A stretch of 64,000 nucleotides of DNA from JACDAE01 sp963717195 (GTDB lineage: Bacteria; Chloroflexota; Ktedonobacteria; Ktedonobacterales; Ktedonobacteraceae), in assembly GCA_963717195.1 (NCBI GenBank), contig CAVQVR010000012.1:372001-436000 (forward strand), written 5' to 3'. Position 1 is the stretch's first letter. Each line of letters starts with the position of its first letter. The position numbers were made by a program, and so were the translations under genes. The notes beneath the pieces are model-generated. The model made no database searches. It was given only the letters and a program-made list of their open reading frames with translations, and was not told where the DNA came from. Of this stretch, positions 29,705 to 39,756 are shown one piece after another.

Positions 29705-29864
29705 CGGAGCTTGTGAATTCTCGTTTTTCTCTGCATTTTGGCCCGCTGCGCGGGCCTTTTTAGGTTTTAATGGTGTGTTTTTCGGGCAGTGCCCGAAAAA
29801 CACACCATTAAAACCCTTTGCGAGCGCCGTAGGCGCGAGGAGAGCGGATACTTCACAAGCCTTG
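29705..29864. mobile_element. MITE-like element, copy 3, with near-perfect target duplication
   Basis: The element has ends CGGAGCTTGTGAATT and ACTTCACAAGCCTTG, less well conserved than copies 2 and 4. Flanks ACAACAACAC (29695-29704) and ACAACAACTC (29865-29874) match at 9 of 10 positions. The central stem is intact, with loop CAGT. It lies between the XRE promoter and the SEC-C gene. Confidence 0.88.
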
Positions 29865-29955
29865 ACAACAACTCGTTCTGGGATTGACTACCATTTTCCA
29901 AGCCGTTATACTATCCCCACAATCTCCATTTTCGCGAATAGAAAGGAGCATAAAA

Positions 29956-30200
29956 ATGCACAAGAAATTCAAGCAAGAGGAGATATTCTCCCGCTTTTGA
30001 GCACTCTAGCAAACGCCGACGCGGTTATCCTTCCGAGCAAGCGGTTAAGAGTGGACAGCGCATCGTCCACGGTCAGAAGGAACTCTACGAAAGGCTTGGC
30101 AAAGAAGACCTCTGTCCCTGTAACTCAGGACGCCGCTTTCAAACATTGTTGCCGCAACACAGGCAGATATGACGGAAGTTTGCGCGACCACTACTTTTAG
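29956..30200 (+). CDS. Small SEC-C motif protein (two homopolymer frameshifts)
   Basis: AAAGGAG precedes ATG 29956. Read with one T removed at 29995-29998 and one at 30137-30139, the sequence gives 80 residues: a basic N terminus (HKKFKQEEIFSRFEH, SSKRRRGYP) and then ELYERLGKEDLCPCNSGRRF and KHCC. The CPC...HCC arrangement is the zinc-binding SEC-C motif found at the end of SecA and in many small proteins. The gene length with both corrections is exactly divisible by three. Without correction it ends after 14 residues. Function beyond metal or ribosome/SecB-type binding is unknown. Confidence 0.7.
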
Positions 30201-30271
30201 AGAATAGCTACAGAAAAAGAGGGACACGCTATCGTGCCCCTCACTCGCTTCAGAAAAGACGAAAAAGGCTC

Positions 30272-32305
30272 CTACGCCTGCAGATATTTCTCAAACCAGC
30301 TCATAATATGATGCAACCGCTCCAGGCGCAATTTAGGATGACCCCCACGCGAGAGGCCATGGCTCTGGCCCTCAAAACGCACAAAAAGCACCTCGCGTCC
30401 CATGTACTTCAGCGCCGTAAAGAGCTGTTCCGCCTGCTCAATGTTGCAGCGCAGGTCCTGTTCGCTGTGCAAAATCAGTAATGGTGTGTGAATATTCTCC
30501 ACATAATGGATTGGTGACATCTGCATATATTTGTTCAGGTCTTCCCATGGCGTTGTATCCAGGTCTTCACCGGCCAGATCCCAACCAACGTCACTGGTCC
30601 CGAACAAGGTCACCAGATTGGAGACGCAACGATCCGTAACTGCCACTCTGAACCGATCAGAGTGCCCAATGAGCCAGTTCGTCATAAAGCCACCGTAACT
30701 GCCACCCGTGACGCCCATACGTTGCTCATCGATATACCCACGACGCACAAGCTCATCGACTCCATTCATAATATCGATGGAGGGTTTTTCTCCCCATGCG
30801 CCGCGCACCGCCAGAGCAAAATCGTAGCCATACCCACAACTACCACGCGGGTTCGTATAGAGAACGACATACCCTTGCGCAACTAATAACTGCATTTCAT
30901 GGAAGAAGCCATATCCGTATTGCGTCTGCGGCCCACCGTGAATCTCCAGCACCAGGGGATACTTTTTAGAGGCATCGAAGTCGTGCGGCTTCAGTATCCA
31001 ACCATCGATATCCCACCCGTCGGCACCTTTGTAGGACATATACTCAGAACCGGCCAGCGTCAACTCGTTAAAAAGCTCATCATTCAATCCCGTAATACGT
31101 CGCACTTCAGCCGTGGGTTCTACCAAACGCACAAAAATTTCTTGTGGCCGCGTGACGTTTCCTATCAGTAGAGCAATTGTGCCTTTCGCCGCGTCAATAC
31201 TAAAATCACGTACATGCACATCCCCTGGCGTCAACGTGGGAGGCTCGCTGCCTGCACCTTGACTGGGAATGGCGAAGAGACGCGATGCACCATGGTATGA
31301 TGCGATGACATAGAGTGTGGCACCATCTGGCGACCATGCAGGCTGGGGCAGCAGGTGCTCGTCCCCTATGTCTGAATTTGTCCAATCCATACATGTCCCT
31401 AAAAAATCAGGCGAAAGATTGGTTGCAGCCTGATTCTCAGCATCTGAGGCAATGCTATAGAGGAAGGTATGACCAGCAGATTTCACTTTGTAGGATCCTG
31501 GAAAGGCAATTGTTTTGCCATCCGGCGACCAGGAAGGAGAACTACAAACCACGGTCCCATCAGTAAGACGACGCAAGGCTCCAGCTTTTCCGTCAGCAAT
31601 AGCGAGAGTATAGATATCCGCTCCAGGCACACGCCAGCGGTCCTCGGCATGATTTGATGTGAAGGCAATCTGAGTAGCATCTGGGGACCAGGTAGCCTCT
31701 CCATCATCCCACTCACCATCGGTTAATTGCTCTGGCTCGCCACCACTGATAGCGAGCAAAAAGAGGTGCGAACGGCGCTCATAAATATATCCGGCACCAT
31801 CCAGACGATACCAGAGACGATCAATGACGCGCACCTGTGGCAATTGCTTGCCATCTTCGCTCTCTTCCGCTACTGGCCCAACCGCTGCGCTAAAAAGCAG
31901 ACGTTTACTATCAGGCGACCAGACAGGTGAGGAAACTCCGTGCTCCATAAAAGTAAGCTGGCGTGCTTCTCCTCCATCAGTTGGAATCAGCCAGAGCTGC
32001 GGTTTGCCTTTGTCGCGCTTTTTAGGCTCCTTATCCGCTGCCTCTCCTCCCTCGCGATCTGACACGAAAGCTAACCAGCGGCCATCTGGTGACCATGCAG
32101 GATCACTGGTATGCCCACTTTCAAGCGAGAAACGCCTGGTAGCACTTCCATCAATAGATGATAGCCAGAGAGCTGAGCGATACTCATGCTTGCGTTCATC
32201 GATACGCGTGACAACATAGGCTACCTGATGTCCATCTGGTGAAATACGTGGCCTACTCAGAAATTTCATCGAGTAGAGGTCTTCGATAGTAATCAAGCGC
32301 GTCAT
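30272..32305 (-). CDS. S9-family serine peptidase (acylaminoacyl peptidase/prolyl oligopeptidase type)
   Basis: The 677-residue protein has an N-terminal propeller of TolB-like repeats (repeated WSPDG motifs, about residues 15-400) and a C-terminal alpha/beta-hydrolase domain. The catalytic triad is visible: Ser536 in TGGSYGGFM, Asp617 in LHSEQDL and His649 in GQSHGLSRGG. It lacks a signal peptide, so it should act in the cytoplasm on short or N-acylated peptides. AGAGGAAAACTT precedes the ATG. It lies 27 bp after the acidic-protein gene and is probably cotranscribed. Confidence 0.92.
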   Translation of the reverse strand: MTRLITIEDLYSMKFLSRPRISPDGHQVAYVVTRIDERKHEYRSALWLSSIDGSATRRFSLESGHTSDPAWSPDGRWLAFVSDREGGEAADKEPKKRDKGKPQLWLIPTDGGEARQLTFMEHGVSSPVWSPDSKRLLFSAAVGPVAEESEDGKQLPQVRVIDRLWYRLDGAGYIYERRSHLFLLAISGGEPEQLTDGEWDDGEATWSPDATQIAFTSNHAEDRWRVPGADIYTLAIADGKAGALRRLTDGTVVCSSPSWSPDGKTIAFPGSYKVKSAGHTFLYSIASDAENQAATNLSPDFLGTCMDWTNSDIGDEHLLPQPAWSPDGATLYVIASYHGASRLFAIPSQGAGSEPPTLTPGDVHVRDFSIDAAKGTIALLIGNVTRPQEIFVRLVEPTAEVRRITGLNDELFNELTLAGSEYMSYKGADGWDIDGWILKPHDFDASKKYPLVLEIHGGPQTQYGYGFFHEMQLLVAQGYVVLYTNPRGSCGYGYDFALAVRGAWGEKPSIDIMNGVDELVRRGYIDEQRMGVTGGSYGGFMTNWLIGHSDRFRVAVTDRCVSNLVTLFGTSDVGWDLAGEDLDTTPWEDLNKYMQMSPIHYVENIHTPLLILHSEQDLRCNIEQAEQLFTALKYMGREVLFVRFEGQSHGLSRGGHPKLRLERLHHIMSWFEKYLQA

Positions 32306-32332
32306 AAGTTTTCCTCTCTACTGCACACAGAG

Positions 32333-33163
32333 TTACCTGCGGCGGCGACTCCGCCTCTCACGTTCCAGCGCGATATCGAGCGTCTCGTGCAGATGCTCAA
32401 AATCATCGACATCTAATTGGAGTTCCACGGCTGGCAGATCATCCGCACGCGTACGGCCCTCCTCAAAAAGCTGGAGGACCATCACCAGCTCGACTTCAAT
32501 ATCAAGCATGCCTTCTTCTGTAGCTATCTCCAGAACATCATCCTCTTCCTCATCATCGTCACTACTGTCTGCACGAGGAATGAATTCGATATTGGTGCGT
32601 GCACATTTAAAACGACCGGTTACTTTGAGTGCGTCGGTCGACATCTCTTCAGCCAGTTCACGGACCACCTCCATCATCTGCACAAAGGCATCCTGCAACT
32701 GCTCCAAAGCATCCTCTTCCTCGTTCTCCGCGTCAATCTCCGCAGGTAACTCGCCACTGGTCTGACTGCTCACTGTACCGCCATCAGGCAAACGCTGCCG
32801 CGCAAACTCATTTAACTGCTTCAACGCCTGAGCAAAAGCCGGTGAAAATGCAGTCGTGTCTCGTTCAGCGGTTGCTTCCCCCTCCTCATGCTCTGTTTCA
32901 TCGTTCCCAGGAATTTTTCCCTCCTCGTCCTCATCGTCCTCCTCATCCTCTCCATCCCCCGCATCTAATCCCACCGCCGCCTCCACCATAAGAATCTGTT
33001 GATGTAATTGTTCAGCTACATCATGAGTAAAGTATGCTAATACCCTCGCCTGTCGGGATGCAGCGAGCAATTGAAACTGAGGCCATTCTCGATATCGTTC
33101 TCGACCTCGCAGGTAGCGCAATTCTACCATACCTAATGTGTCCAGCCGCAGCGAAATTTCCAT
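32333..33163 (-). CDS. Acidic protein of unknown function
   Basis: I do not recognise the family. The 276-residue protein starts with an ordered, hydrophobic-patterned region (residues 1-68, ending MVEAAVGLDAG), then a run of aspartate and glutamate (about 70-100), a short helical stretch, a second acidic region around DSSDDDEEEDDVLEI, and a C-terminal amphipathic part ending RRSRRRR. There is no signal peptide or membrane segment. GAGGAGG precedes the ATG. It leads the pair with the S9 peptidase. Confidence 0.7.
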   Translation of the reverse strand: MEISLRLDTLGMVELRYLRGRERYREWPQFQLLAASRQARVLAYFTHDVAEQLHQQILMVEAAVGLDAGDGEDEEDDEDEEGKIPGNDETEHEEGEATAERDTTAFSPAFAQALKQLNEFARQRLPDGGTVSSQTSGELPAEIDAENEEEDALEQLQDAFVQMMEVVRELAEEMSTDALKVTGRFKCARTNIEFIPRADSSDDDEEEDDVLEIATEEGMLDIEVELVMVLQLFEEGRTRADDLPAVELQLDVDDFEHLHETLDIALERERRSRRRR

Positions 33164-33431
33164 GACTTCCTCCTCATTAGCAGAACGAACCAGCTGCTAC
33201 ATCCATGCCTGGCGCTACTGCCAGCTCTTTGCTCATACCTTCTTTATTATTAAAAGACAAGAACGTCTTCATTTCTTGCCTCAGAAATATACCCAATACC
33301 CCTAATACACTTCCCTATAGAGCAGAACATACAGAATATACACGCTTCAGAGAGACGCATTTCACTTATCTCATTGCTCTCATGGAAATAGTATTGGTAT
33401 TTAGAATATTTGTCTCCAGCAGCCGCTGAAC

Positions 33432-33479
33432 GGGCTTATCAATCACGCCCCTTGACGGGCTTATTAATCGCGCCCCTAC
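33432..33479. repeat. Tandem pair of short dispersed repeats
   Basis: GGGCTTATCAATCACGCCCC (33432-33451) is followed 5 bp later by GGGCTTATTAATCGCGCCCC (33457-33476). The same unit occurs at 41683 and, inverted, inside the kinase-like gene at 44725-44762. The surrounding 470-bp gap (33164-33634) holds no other feature that I can support. Confidence 0.7.
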
Positions 33480-33634
33480 TAGAGTTGCCGCCGTGTCCTT
33501 CACCAATCATATCACAATGAGCCCAAATTGGCACACTTAAATTTGAACACGCGCCAGCTGGCCTTTATTCACCCTCTATACACTTTTCCCTCCTGCAGTG
33601 CAGAGGTGTTGTAAATCCCTTGAAGTGCCAGAAA

Positions 33635-34740
33635 TTAACGCGTAAATCGATAGCGCAATAGCAGGTGACTACCAGCTAATTTTACACTGAGCAGCGTAGC
33701 CCAGAGAGCATCTACGGGCATAAAAGCATGCCCCTCCACCAGTGCAAGGCGATGTAGTCCATCTTCGCGCCCCACAATCTGTGGTGCCAATGTAAGGAAG
33801 AGTTCATCAATCACATCCTCTGCAAGAAACGATGCCAGCAGCGTCGGCCCTCCCTCGTAAAGCGCTACCTTTACTCCATAGTCACGAGCCAGCAACCGTA
33901 GCACGCCCACTGGCGAAATCTCGTTTGTATTCTTGCCACCTGCCTCAATAGTCCTCACATCAACCCCTGGAGGCAAACTCTGTTGTGCAAGATAAGCACT
34001 CCCTTGCTCAGTTGTTGCAATAACGACACGTAAATCTGGAGTGTGGAATGCCTTATTTTTAAGGTTAATATGGCCGCTCCTGGTCATAATAACGCTGATG
34101 GGCCAGCGTTCTTTCCGCCCCTGTTGGGTACGTAACGCATCATATTCAGTAGCAAAAGCAGGAGAAATAAACGATGCTATATGCAGATGATTGCCATCCT
34201 CCTGTAACGAACTGGAACCAAAAATCACCGCGTCAGCCGATGCTCGTAGCAAGCCCATAACTAGCTTATCTTGCGCATTGTCGCCGCTGATTAGCTTACT
34301 GTCTAGCTGACCCGGTGCATTGTACGAGATGACTCCGTCCAGCGTCTCCACAAAATTCGCGATAACATATGGACGTGTACTGACTTCTTGCGCTGGAGTG
34401 TAAAACCGCCGCCGTAATATGTTGCTAATACAGGTGGTAATGTAGTAATGGCTGCGGCTTCGCGTTCGTAAAGAGTGATGATGGGTTCTATAACAGCAGG
34501 TAGCTCAACTGACTCAGGAATTACAGGAACTACGCGCTTTAAAGAGCCACTAAACAGGTGCTCTCTGAGCGCAATTGACAGGTAGATGGCGACAAGAATA
34601 GCTCCAATGATGCCTGCCGATAGCCCTGCATGTGTCACCTGCTGCCAGTTCGCAACCGGCGAACGGAATAGAGTAGTCACCCAGGCATAAAGGGCTATAT
34701 AGACAATGTAGAGATAAAAGTGATAAAGGTTGCGTGCCAC
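33635..34740 (-). CDS. RibD C-terminal/dihydrofolate-reductase-like protein with N-terminal membrane segment (frameshifted)
   Basis: The second part (from about 34380 down) is a RibD_C reductase: RPYVIANFVETLDGVISYN, a central ADAVIFGSSSL and the NADPH-site ALYEGGPTLLASFL near the C terminus. The first part from GTG 34740 (AGGAGG 6 nt upstream) has two hydrophobic segments, then LPAVIEPIITLYE and LPPVLATYYGGGFTL, which look like the normal beginning of this reductase family. One missing base near 34385-34395 separates the two frames. It may be one membrane-anchored reductase, or a small membrane protein run into the reductase by a second lesion. The substrate is unknown. Confidence 0.65.
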
Positions 34741-34885
34741 AGAACACCTCCTGAGAATACACGAGTAATACTATTATCCTCTGCTATTCCATGAGCATTA
34801 TACTCCTGGGCACTTATTTCCAGATGGGTCATAAGACCTATTTTTAAGGAATGAACAACGGCTGCTTTGTGGAGGCATGGAATGC

Positions 34886-34929
34886 AAACGAGCCAGGGAA
34901 TGGCAATCATACCATTCCCTGGCTCGTTT
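34886..34929. terminator. Strong hairpin after the polygalacturonase gene
   Basis: An 18-bp perfect stem (34886-34903 with 34912-34929) encloses an 8-nt loop. Its outer ends are AAA and TTT on either strand, so it can serve as an intrinsic terminator in both directions. It lies just after the leftward GH28 gene. Confidence 0.8.
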
Positions 34930-34956
34930 TACAGGTTCTTAAAACTAATGGCAAGT

Positions 34957-36258
34957 CTACGCGGTAATCACATGGCCATTAGACTCAAGGATATATGCGC
35001 TGCCTTTGGAAACACTTATTGTGGTCCCACCAGTAACGGTGACCGTGGCATTTCTCACCACTACTCCTGTCTTCGCGGAGATCTTTACCGCATTGAGTGT
35101 AATAGCGGTGAGTGGTTCCTCAGGAACGCCCACAATGGTACCCGCGACACTGGCTCCGGTGGCCGTCAGGTTACTTACCGTGATATTGTGATAGTAGGGC
35201 GTTGTACTTGTGATGGGCTGCGGCGAATCCGATGATGGAATACTGGGGTAATAACCAGTAAAGAGAAGCGGATCCTTTACGCCAGTCATGGTGAGGTTAC
35301 TATAAGTGACGTATGAAACCTCGCCGCCCACGGTCCGATTCGATTTGATGCGCAGGCCGTTGGTGGTACCATTGAACGTAATATTCGACACAGTGATATT
35401 TTTTACGCCGCCGGTTGTCCCGCTTCCAATCGACATCCCATGTCCATGCTTAAACTGACAGTTCTCGACCGTAATATTGGAAGAACCGAGTTGAGGAGCG
35501 CTGCTCTCAGAAATCCCCGAGACTATCGCAACGTTATCATCGCCGGTATCGATGTTGCAGCCGTTCACTATGGCATTACTCGAATAACTGAAGTCGATGC
35601 CATCCGTATTTGGTGAACTCGAGGGCGCTGTAATGGTCACGTTACTTACTGAGATGTAGCTGGAGCCAAAGAAGAACAGGTGCATGCTCCCGCCATTCTC
35701 AAGATGAACGCCCGTGACGGTCACAGTAGTGGCATAGGCAAGTTCGATCAGGCGTGGACGATCATGGGCTACCTTCCCAGTGGCCCACCAGACTGAACCG
35801 TTCCCATTGATCAGACCACCCCCTGTGATACCCACATTGCTGAGCTTGTATCCATTGATAAACGCGAGGACAGGCTCCTTCACAGTGACGCCTGGGGGAA
35901 TGGTATAATCGCTGAGCGTTTTCGAAGCATCGAGCGTGGCCCCTGTATCAACCTGGAGCGTAATATTGCTCTTCAGGAAGAGTGGAGCGCTCAGATAGGT
36001 TCCGGGAGGCACTTCAACCGTTCCGCCGCCTGCACTGGCACAAGAATTTATCGCATTTTGAATAGCAGTGGTATCCTTATGCGTTCCATCGCCCACTGCA
36101 CCAAAACTTTTCACATTGCAGATAGCAGCGGCAGCATGAGATACGTTGCCTCCTCCCACTATACCTGTTACAAAAAAGGCAACCATTGCTGAACATACAG
36201 CCCCTGCTAGCACAATGTATGCGTATCTGCACGACACTGTGCGTATTTTATCCATCAT
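34957..36258 (-). CDS. Secreted glycoside hydrolase family 28 (polygalacturonase-like)
   Basis: A signal peptide or anchor (about residues 10-35) is followed by the GH28 beta-helix, beginning VKSFGAVGDGTHKDTTAIQNAI. The catalytic signatures are in order: NTDGID, then IDTGDDNVAI with the paired aspartates, GHGMSIGS with the histidine, and LRIKSNR. It should hydrolyse polygalacturonan or a related pectic polymer outside the cell. The weak SD GAAAGGA lies before the ATG. A mannonate-type SDR, acting on uronate catabolites, is encoded about 460 bp upstream on the same strand, which fits uronic acid use. Confidence 0.93.
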   Translation of the reverse strand: MMDKIRTVSCRYAYIVLAGAVCSAMVAFFVTGIVGGGNVSHAAAAICNVKSFGAVGDGTHKDTTAIQNAINSCASAGGGTVEVPPGTYLSAPLFLKSNITLQVDTGATLDASKTLSDYTIPPGVTVKEPVLAFINGYKLSNVGITGGGLINGNGSVWWATGKVAHDRPRLIELAYATTVTVTGVHLENGGSMHLFFFGSSYISVSNVTITAPSSSPNTDGIDFSYSSNAIVNGCNIDTGDDNVAIVSGISESSAPQLGSSNITVENCQFKHGHGMSIGSGTTGGVKNITVSNITFNGTTNGLRIKSNRTVGGEVSYVTYSNLTMTGVKDPLLFTGYYPSIPSSDSPQPITSTTPYYHNITVSNLTATGASVAGTIVGVPEEPLTAITLNAVKISAKTGVVVRNATVTVTGGTTISVSKGSAYILESNGHVITA

Positions 36259-36719
36259 AAATCTGCATCCTTTCCGTTAGATACTAGTAGCACTCACGGG
36301 AAAATCCCTCAATCCGTTGCTAAATGTTTTGGACTCCATTATTGATAGTCACGCTCTTTATACCGAAGTTCGTTAACGCCCTCCCTCTGCTGAAAATTAT
36401 GCTGAACACACCGGTACAACCCTGTATTCCCCCGCAAAGAAAACGTTTACTGCTTTCGAGACGATAAGACGGGCATAGCATAATTACAAAAAGAGAAGTG
36501 GGATCGTGCCGAGGAAAACCGAGATGTGACGAGAGTATTCTGGTTCCTTCCACTTCTTTTCTTAAGAGACTACAGATCTTTTACGGATCTTCGTTGCTCC
36601 GTTTATCGTTTGCATCAAATGGCGGTGAAAATCTTGCGATGTTCATGTGCCTTTTAGCAAGAATACCATAAAAAGAGAAGATATGTCAACAAATGCAAAA
36701 TCCCGCTCAATGTGGTCCG
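36259..36719. other. Intergenic region upstream of GH28, no gene
   Basis: About 460 bp without a supportable gene. It contains GAAAACGTTTAC near 36438, similar to LacI-type operator halves, but no full palindrome. Confidence 0.4.
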
Positions 36720-37546
36720 CTACACACCGCCAAACGCTGAGAAGCCTCCATCAACGGGAACAACGATGCCCGTCACAAAAGCTGATGCGGGACCGACTAA
36801 CCACAGAAGCGTACCCACCAGATCTTCTGGTACGCCAAGTCGTCCTGCCGGAGTGTGTGCCAGAAAATCTTCTGCCCACGGGGGGTAAATTCTCCACTCT
36901 CTTTGTTCGTTAAGAGGAAGCGGTTTTGTTCCGTCAAAAAGAAGCCGGGAGCCATAGCGTTGACGCGAATATTCACACTATACTCCTGGGCCATATGAAC
37001 GGCTAACCATTGCGTAAAATTCACCACCGCCGATTTCGCAGCACTATAGATCGGCACGTTCGTCAATGGCTTTAAAGAACTCATTGAGGCAATATTGACG
37101 ATGCAGCCCTGACCTCGTTCGGCCATATCACGTCCAAAAACCTGGCTGCTGAGCACTGTTCCCGTAAAATTCAAATGAAATACACCCTCGATTGCTTCAG
37201 GAGATAGCTCAAAAAAGGAGCGTCCAGGAGCAGTTGTAGCATGCGGTTGATTACCTCCTGCTCCATTGACCAGAATATCGACAGAGCCGAACGCGGACTT
37301 TACCTGTTCATGGGCTGCCTCAAGCGCCTGACGATCAGTGACATCGCAAGCAATACCTATAGCCTGACCGCCGTTATCGTTAATAGCCCTGGCGACCTCA
37401 CCAGACGTTTCAGCACGCCGACTAATGATTGCTACTCTTGCTCCTGCCTCGGCTAAAACATGTGCCATTGCCTGGCCTAGAACTCCACTTCCGCCTGTAA
37501 TAACAGCGGTCTGGCCCTGTATTTGAAAAAGTGTCTGAATATCCAT
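36720..37546 (-). CDS. SDR oxidoreductase, mannonate-oxidoreductase-like (frameshifted)
   Basis: The cofactor motif is TGGSGVLGQAMAHVLAEAG; NGAGG, IVNIASMSS and the catalytic YSAAK follow. FFLTEQNRFLLTNKESGEFT is the segment typical of SDRs annotated as D-mannonate or fructuronate oxidoreductase. The frame breaks near 36864-36870; in the next frame it continues LAHTPAGRLGVPEDLVGTLL and ends VPVDGGFSAFGGV, with the stop at 36720. The start is ATG 37546, GGGAGG lying 8 nt upstream; TTG just before it is less likely. It probably belongs to uronate catabolism with the GH28 gene. Confidence 0.82.
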
Positions 37547-37549
37547 CAA

Positions 37550-37900
37550 GAATCCCTCCCTATATATTTTTACTCAATAATTATAACACCCATAAAGAGC
37601 TGCCACCGAAGAGCAGTGGCCAGCCCAGAAGGATGGAGAGAGGCATGCAGAGCAAAGAAGAAGATGACCAAACCAAAAGGAAAGAGAGGCGTGGAGCCTT
37701 ACACCCGCCTCTCGAAGTGCATCCTCACTACCATGCACCCCTCATCAAAGGAGCATAGCATAAAAGCAACCGTTTCCACATCATAGTTAGTTCTGATTCG
37801 TCCAGCATAAAGGCATGTCATCTGGAACAAGAACTCGTATAAGACTCGCGGCTATCCATACGAGTTCCTGCGTCAAAGAATAAAGCGTAAGGCTTCCTGG
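37550..37900. other. Intergenic region with one inverted repeat
   Basis: No gene is supported in this 350-bp stretch. GAACTCGTAT (37831-37840) and ATACGAGTTC (37858-37867) form a 10-bp stem 34 bp after the stop of the leftward ABC exporter gene and may help terminate it. Confidence 0.5.
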
Positions 37901-39756
37901 CTATCCGGCCTCGCCTTCAGCATGGCGAAAACCCATCGCATACAAGGAAGCATATGCCCCCTTACGACGCAGCAGTTCCTCGTGTGTCCCCTGCTCAATG
38001 ATGCGGCCCGATTGCAGTACAATAATACAATCTGCATGCTTGATAGTCGAGAGGCGATGCGCGATAATGAATGCTGTACGACCATGCAAAAGACGACGCA
38101 GACCCTGCTGGACCAGCAACTCGGTGAAGGTGTCGATATTGGCCGTCGCCTCGTCCAGAATCAGAATACGCGGATCAGCCAGCAATGCTCGTGAGAAGGA
38201 GATGAGCTGGCGCTGGCCCACGCTCAGATTACGACCACGTTCACGAATAGAGGTGTCATAACCAGCAGGTAGTTGCATAATAAGATCGTGTGCTCCAACA
38301 GCCTGAGCCGCTGTAATAACCTCCTCATCGCTTGCATTCAGTCGCCCATAACGAATGTTTTCACGAATCGTGCCAGTGAACAGGAAAGGATCCTGCGGCA
38401 CCACACCAACCTGGCTACGGAGTGAACGTTGGGTGACATCTCGGATATCCTGTCCATCGATCAGAACTGCGCCGTCCTGAATATCATAGAAGCGTGTGAG
38501 CAGACTGATAATGGTGCTCTTTCCAGCTCCTGTAGGGCCAACGATAGCTACAGTTTGTCCTGCCTCAACGTTTAAATTCAGTCCACGCAATACTGGATGG
38601 TTGCGCACATAGCCAAAAACAACATTACGGAACTCAACGTTACCCTGAATCTGTGGCAGATCCTGCGCATCGGGACGATCCTGAATCTCTACAGGCACGT
38701 TCAAAATCTGAGAGATACGTTCCGCCGCAACGCCTGAGCGCTGCAACTGCGTATACTGCTGACTGAGATCGCGGATAGGATCGAAGAAACGATTGATGTA
38801 GAGCGTAAAACTGACCAGGATGCCGATCTGGAGCGTCCCATGCGCAACCTGCATGCCACCAAAGATGACAATGAGCGCAATAGCTACCGCTGCCACAACT
38901 TCAACTAATGGCAGAATGAAAGCGGCAATACGACTGGCCTCAAGATTCGTATCACGATTATACGCGTTCAGCTCTTCGAATTCCTTGCTGTTACGATTCT
39001 CGCGCACCAGACTTTGAATGACACGCATTCCAGAGATGTTTTCTTGCAAGGTCGCGTTGACCATCGAGATGGCGGCACGGGTCAGGCGAAATGAGCGCTG
39101 CGCATGACGTTGCCAGAAGATAGCAATGCCAGCCATCACGGGTAGCACGGTAAAAGAGAGGAGCGCCAGACCCGCATTGAGCACCAGCATCGTTCCAATG
39201 ATTCCCACCAGGGCAACGACCGAACTGAGCATGGCAAGCAAACCGGAACTGAGCATAGACTCGAGGACATCGATATCACTTTGCAGGCGCGACATCACAC
39301 GCCCAATCTGCGTGCGATCATAAAAGCCGAGCGATAGCCTCTGGAGATGTGCATACATATCAGAACTCAAATGATACAGTATCTGCTGACCGGCCCACGA
39401 CATCGTCCAGATCTGCCAGTATTGCGCCTGCCACATAGCGATATTCACAAGCAGTAATATGATGCTGATGACTGCCAGGCCAGCGATATCATGACGCGTA
39501 GATATAGTTATCTATCGCGACACCAATCAGATAGGGATTTGCCAGGTTCAACCCCGTAAAGATCACCATCAATACAATACTGAGAGCTACCTGAAGACGA
39601 TAGCGAGCAATATAGGGACCAAACAGGCGTACGCTACTCCAATCAAATTTCGCGTTAATATCTTCATCGGAGCGAGCCAGGCTGATTCTCAATCCACGCG
39701 GTACGGCGACGATATCCACATGTGACTCTGGAGCTGTGCTTGCATTTTATACTCAT
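37901..39756 (-). CDS. ABC exporter, fused membrane and ATPase domains (two frameshifts)
   Basis: The membrane part begins SDEDINAKFDWSSVRLFGPYIARY and carries six helices; the ATPase part has GPTGAGKSTIISLLTRFYD (Walker A), VPQDPFLFTGTIRENIRYG (Q loop), NLSVGQRQLISFSRALL (signature, LSVGQ rather than LSGGQ), ILILDEATANID and an IAHRLSTIK switch. The start ATG 39756 is preceded by GGGAGG with 7-nt spacing. Two shifts need repair: one A fewer in AAAA (39744-39747), giving MSINASTAPESHVDIV, and one base near 39490-39500 joining DNYIYA to HDIAGLAVISI. It forms a tandem pair with the next ABC gene, typical of heterodimeric exporters. Confidence 0.85.

Noticed and set aside
29553..30200. A 215-residue rightward protein spanning MITE copy 3
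   Set aside because: It translates the MITE and only its last residues match the SEC-C protein, which has its own ribosome binding site at 29956.
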